DNA from: Betaproteobacteria bacterium
GTDB taxonomy: Bacteria > Pseudomonadota > Gammaproteobacteria > Burkholderiales > Usitatibacteraceae
Direction: 5' to 3'
NCBI GenBank assembly: GCA_003105245.1
Contig: PQAI01000020.1
Span: forward strand, 8,253-16,394
Length of the DNA stretch: 8,142 nt
Position numbers and translations under genes: made by a program. Under the pieces are notes generated by a model. It did not search any database. It had not been told where the DNA came from and worked only from the letters and a program-made list of their open reading frames with translations. Position 1 is the first letter of the stretch; every line of letters begins with the position of its first letter. Below, piece by piece: positions 7,800 to 8,142 of this stretch.

Positions 7800-8142
7800 C
7801 GCCGTATTTCTCCACCGTGTAGCGCGTGAGGCGGATCGCGGGGTCCCAGAATCGCGACGGCAGCCGCGCCTTGTGCCGCAGCGCCGCGAGGAAATCGACC
7901 GGGTCGGGCAGGCTCTCCCACACCTGCGGCAGGAAGGTCGCCGCGTGCCCCGCGTACTCGAGGTAGACGCCGTCGACGCCGGGGCGAAGCCTCCCGGCCG
8001 CCTCGGCTTCGCTCGCGGCGGCGAGCGGCGTGCGCGGCGAGAGCACCGAAACCTCGATGGCCACCTCCTCGAACTCGGGAAGCGTGAGCGGCTCGAAGCG
8101 CGGGTCGTGGAAGGCCGCCGCGCGCGCGTTGCCGGCGACGTC
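7780..8142 (-). CDS. amrA: AmmeMemoRadiSam system protein A, AMMECR1 domain (5' end outside window)
   Basis: This is the C-terminal 120 residues of an AMMECR1-domain protein, the A component of the AmmeMemoRadiSam system; the function of the domain is not established. The visible part opens with DVAGNARAAAFHDPRF and EPLTLPEFEEVAIEVSVLSP, both characteristic of the family, and continues through VDGVYLEYAGHAATFLPQVWESLPDPVDFLAALRHKA, where the LPQVW and F-L-LxxKA segments are also typical. It ends with LTRYTVEKYGDGRQAH. Usual bacterial members have about 180-200 residues, so roughly the first third lies beyond the right edge. A GTG at 8064 could be mistaken for a start but lies in the middle of the conserved domain. 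The stop codon is 20 bases inside amrS. The Memo-domain partner (amrB) is expected upstream of this gene, outside the window. Confidence 0.93.

Overview
This is a very GC-rich, densely coding window (gaps between genes are about 60 bases or less) that looks like a chromosomal segment of a betaproteobacterium. The evidence is the gene order oligoribonuclease / divergent M48 peptidase - pterin dehydratase - rsgA, which from memory is common in Burkholderiales and relatives, together with a Bug-type (TctC) extracytoplasmic binding protein, a family greatly expanded in those bacteria. This placement is inference; no database search was possible.

Layout. (1) Positions 1-311, minus strand: 5' part of orn, running off the left edge. 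(2) Positions 374-2933, plus strand: an M48 membrane metalloprotease of the Ste24 type, a pterin-4a-carbinolamine dehydratase and the ribosome-assembly GTPase RsgA, closely spaced and probably one transcript divergent from orn. (3) Positions 2991-5797, plus strand: a TAXI-type TRAP solute-binding protein, an alpha/beta hydrolase resembling 3-oxoadipate enol-lactonase, and a Bug/TctC binding protein. Both binding proteins lack adjacent membrane subunits. (4) Positions 5794-8142, minus strand, convergent with block 3: the 3' part of amrA (AMMECR1 domain), the radical SAM enzyme amrS, and an amidohydrolase of the 2-pyrone-4,6-dicarboxylate lactonase (LigI) family. In transcription order these are amrA-amrS-amidohydrolase, with 20-bp and 4-bp overlaps, so they are probably translationally coupled.

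How the genes may work together. Block 2 is housekeeping (RNA turnover on one side, membrane proteolysis, pterin recycling and 30S maturation on the other). Block 3 looks like capture of small organic acids in the periplasm plus a cytoplasmic hydrolase acting on an ester or lactone. Block 4 contains two of the three components of the AmmeMemoRadiSam system, whose biochemical role was unsettled as far as I know; the Memo protein would be expected beyond the right edge. The most interesting point is the tight coupling of a lactonase-type amidohydrolase to this system. I saw no RNA genes, CRISPR arrays, insertion sequences or convincing rho-independent terminators, and no intergenic stretch longer than 300 bases.
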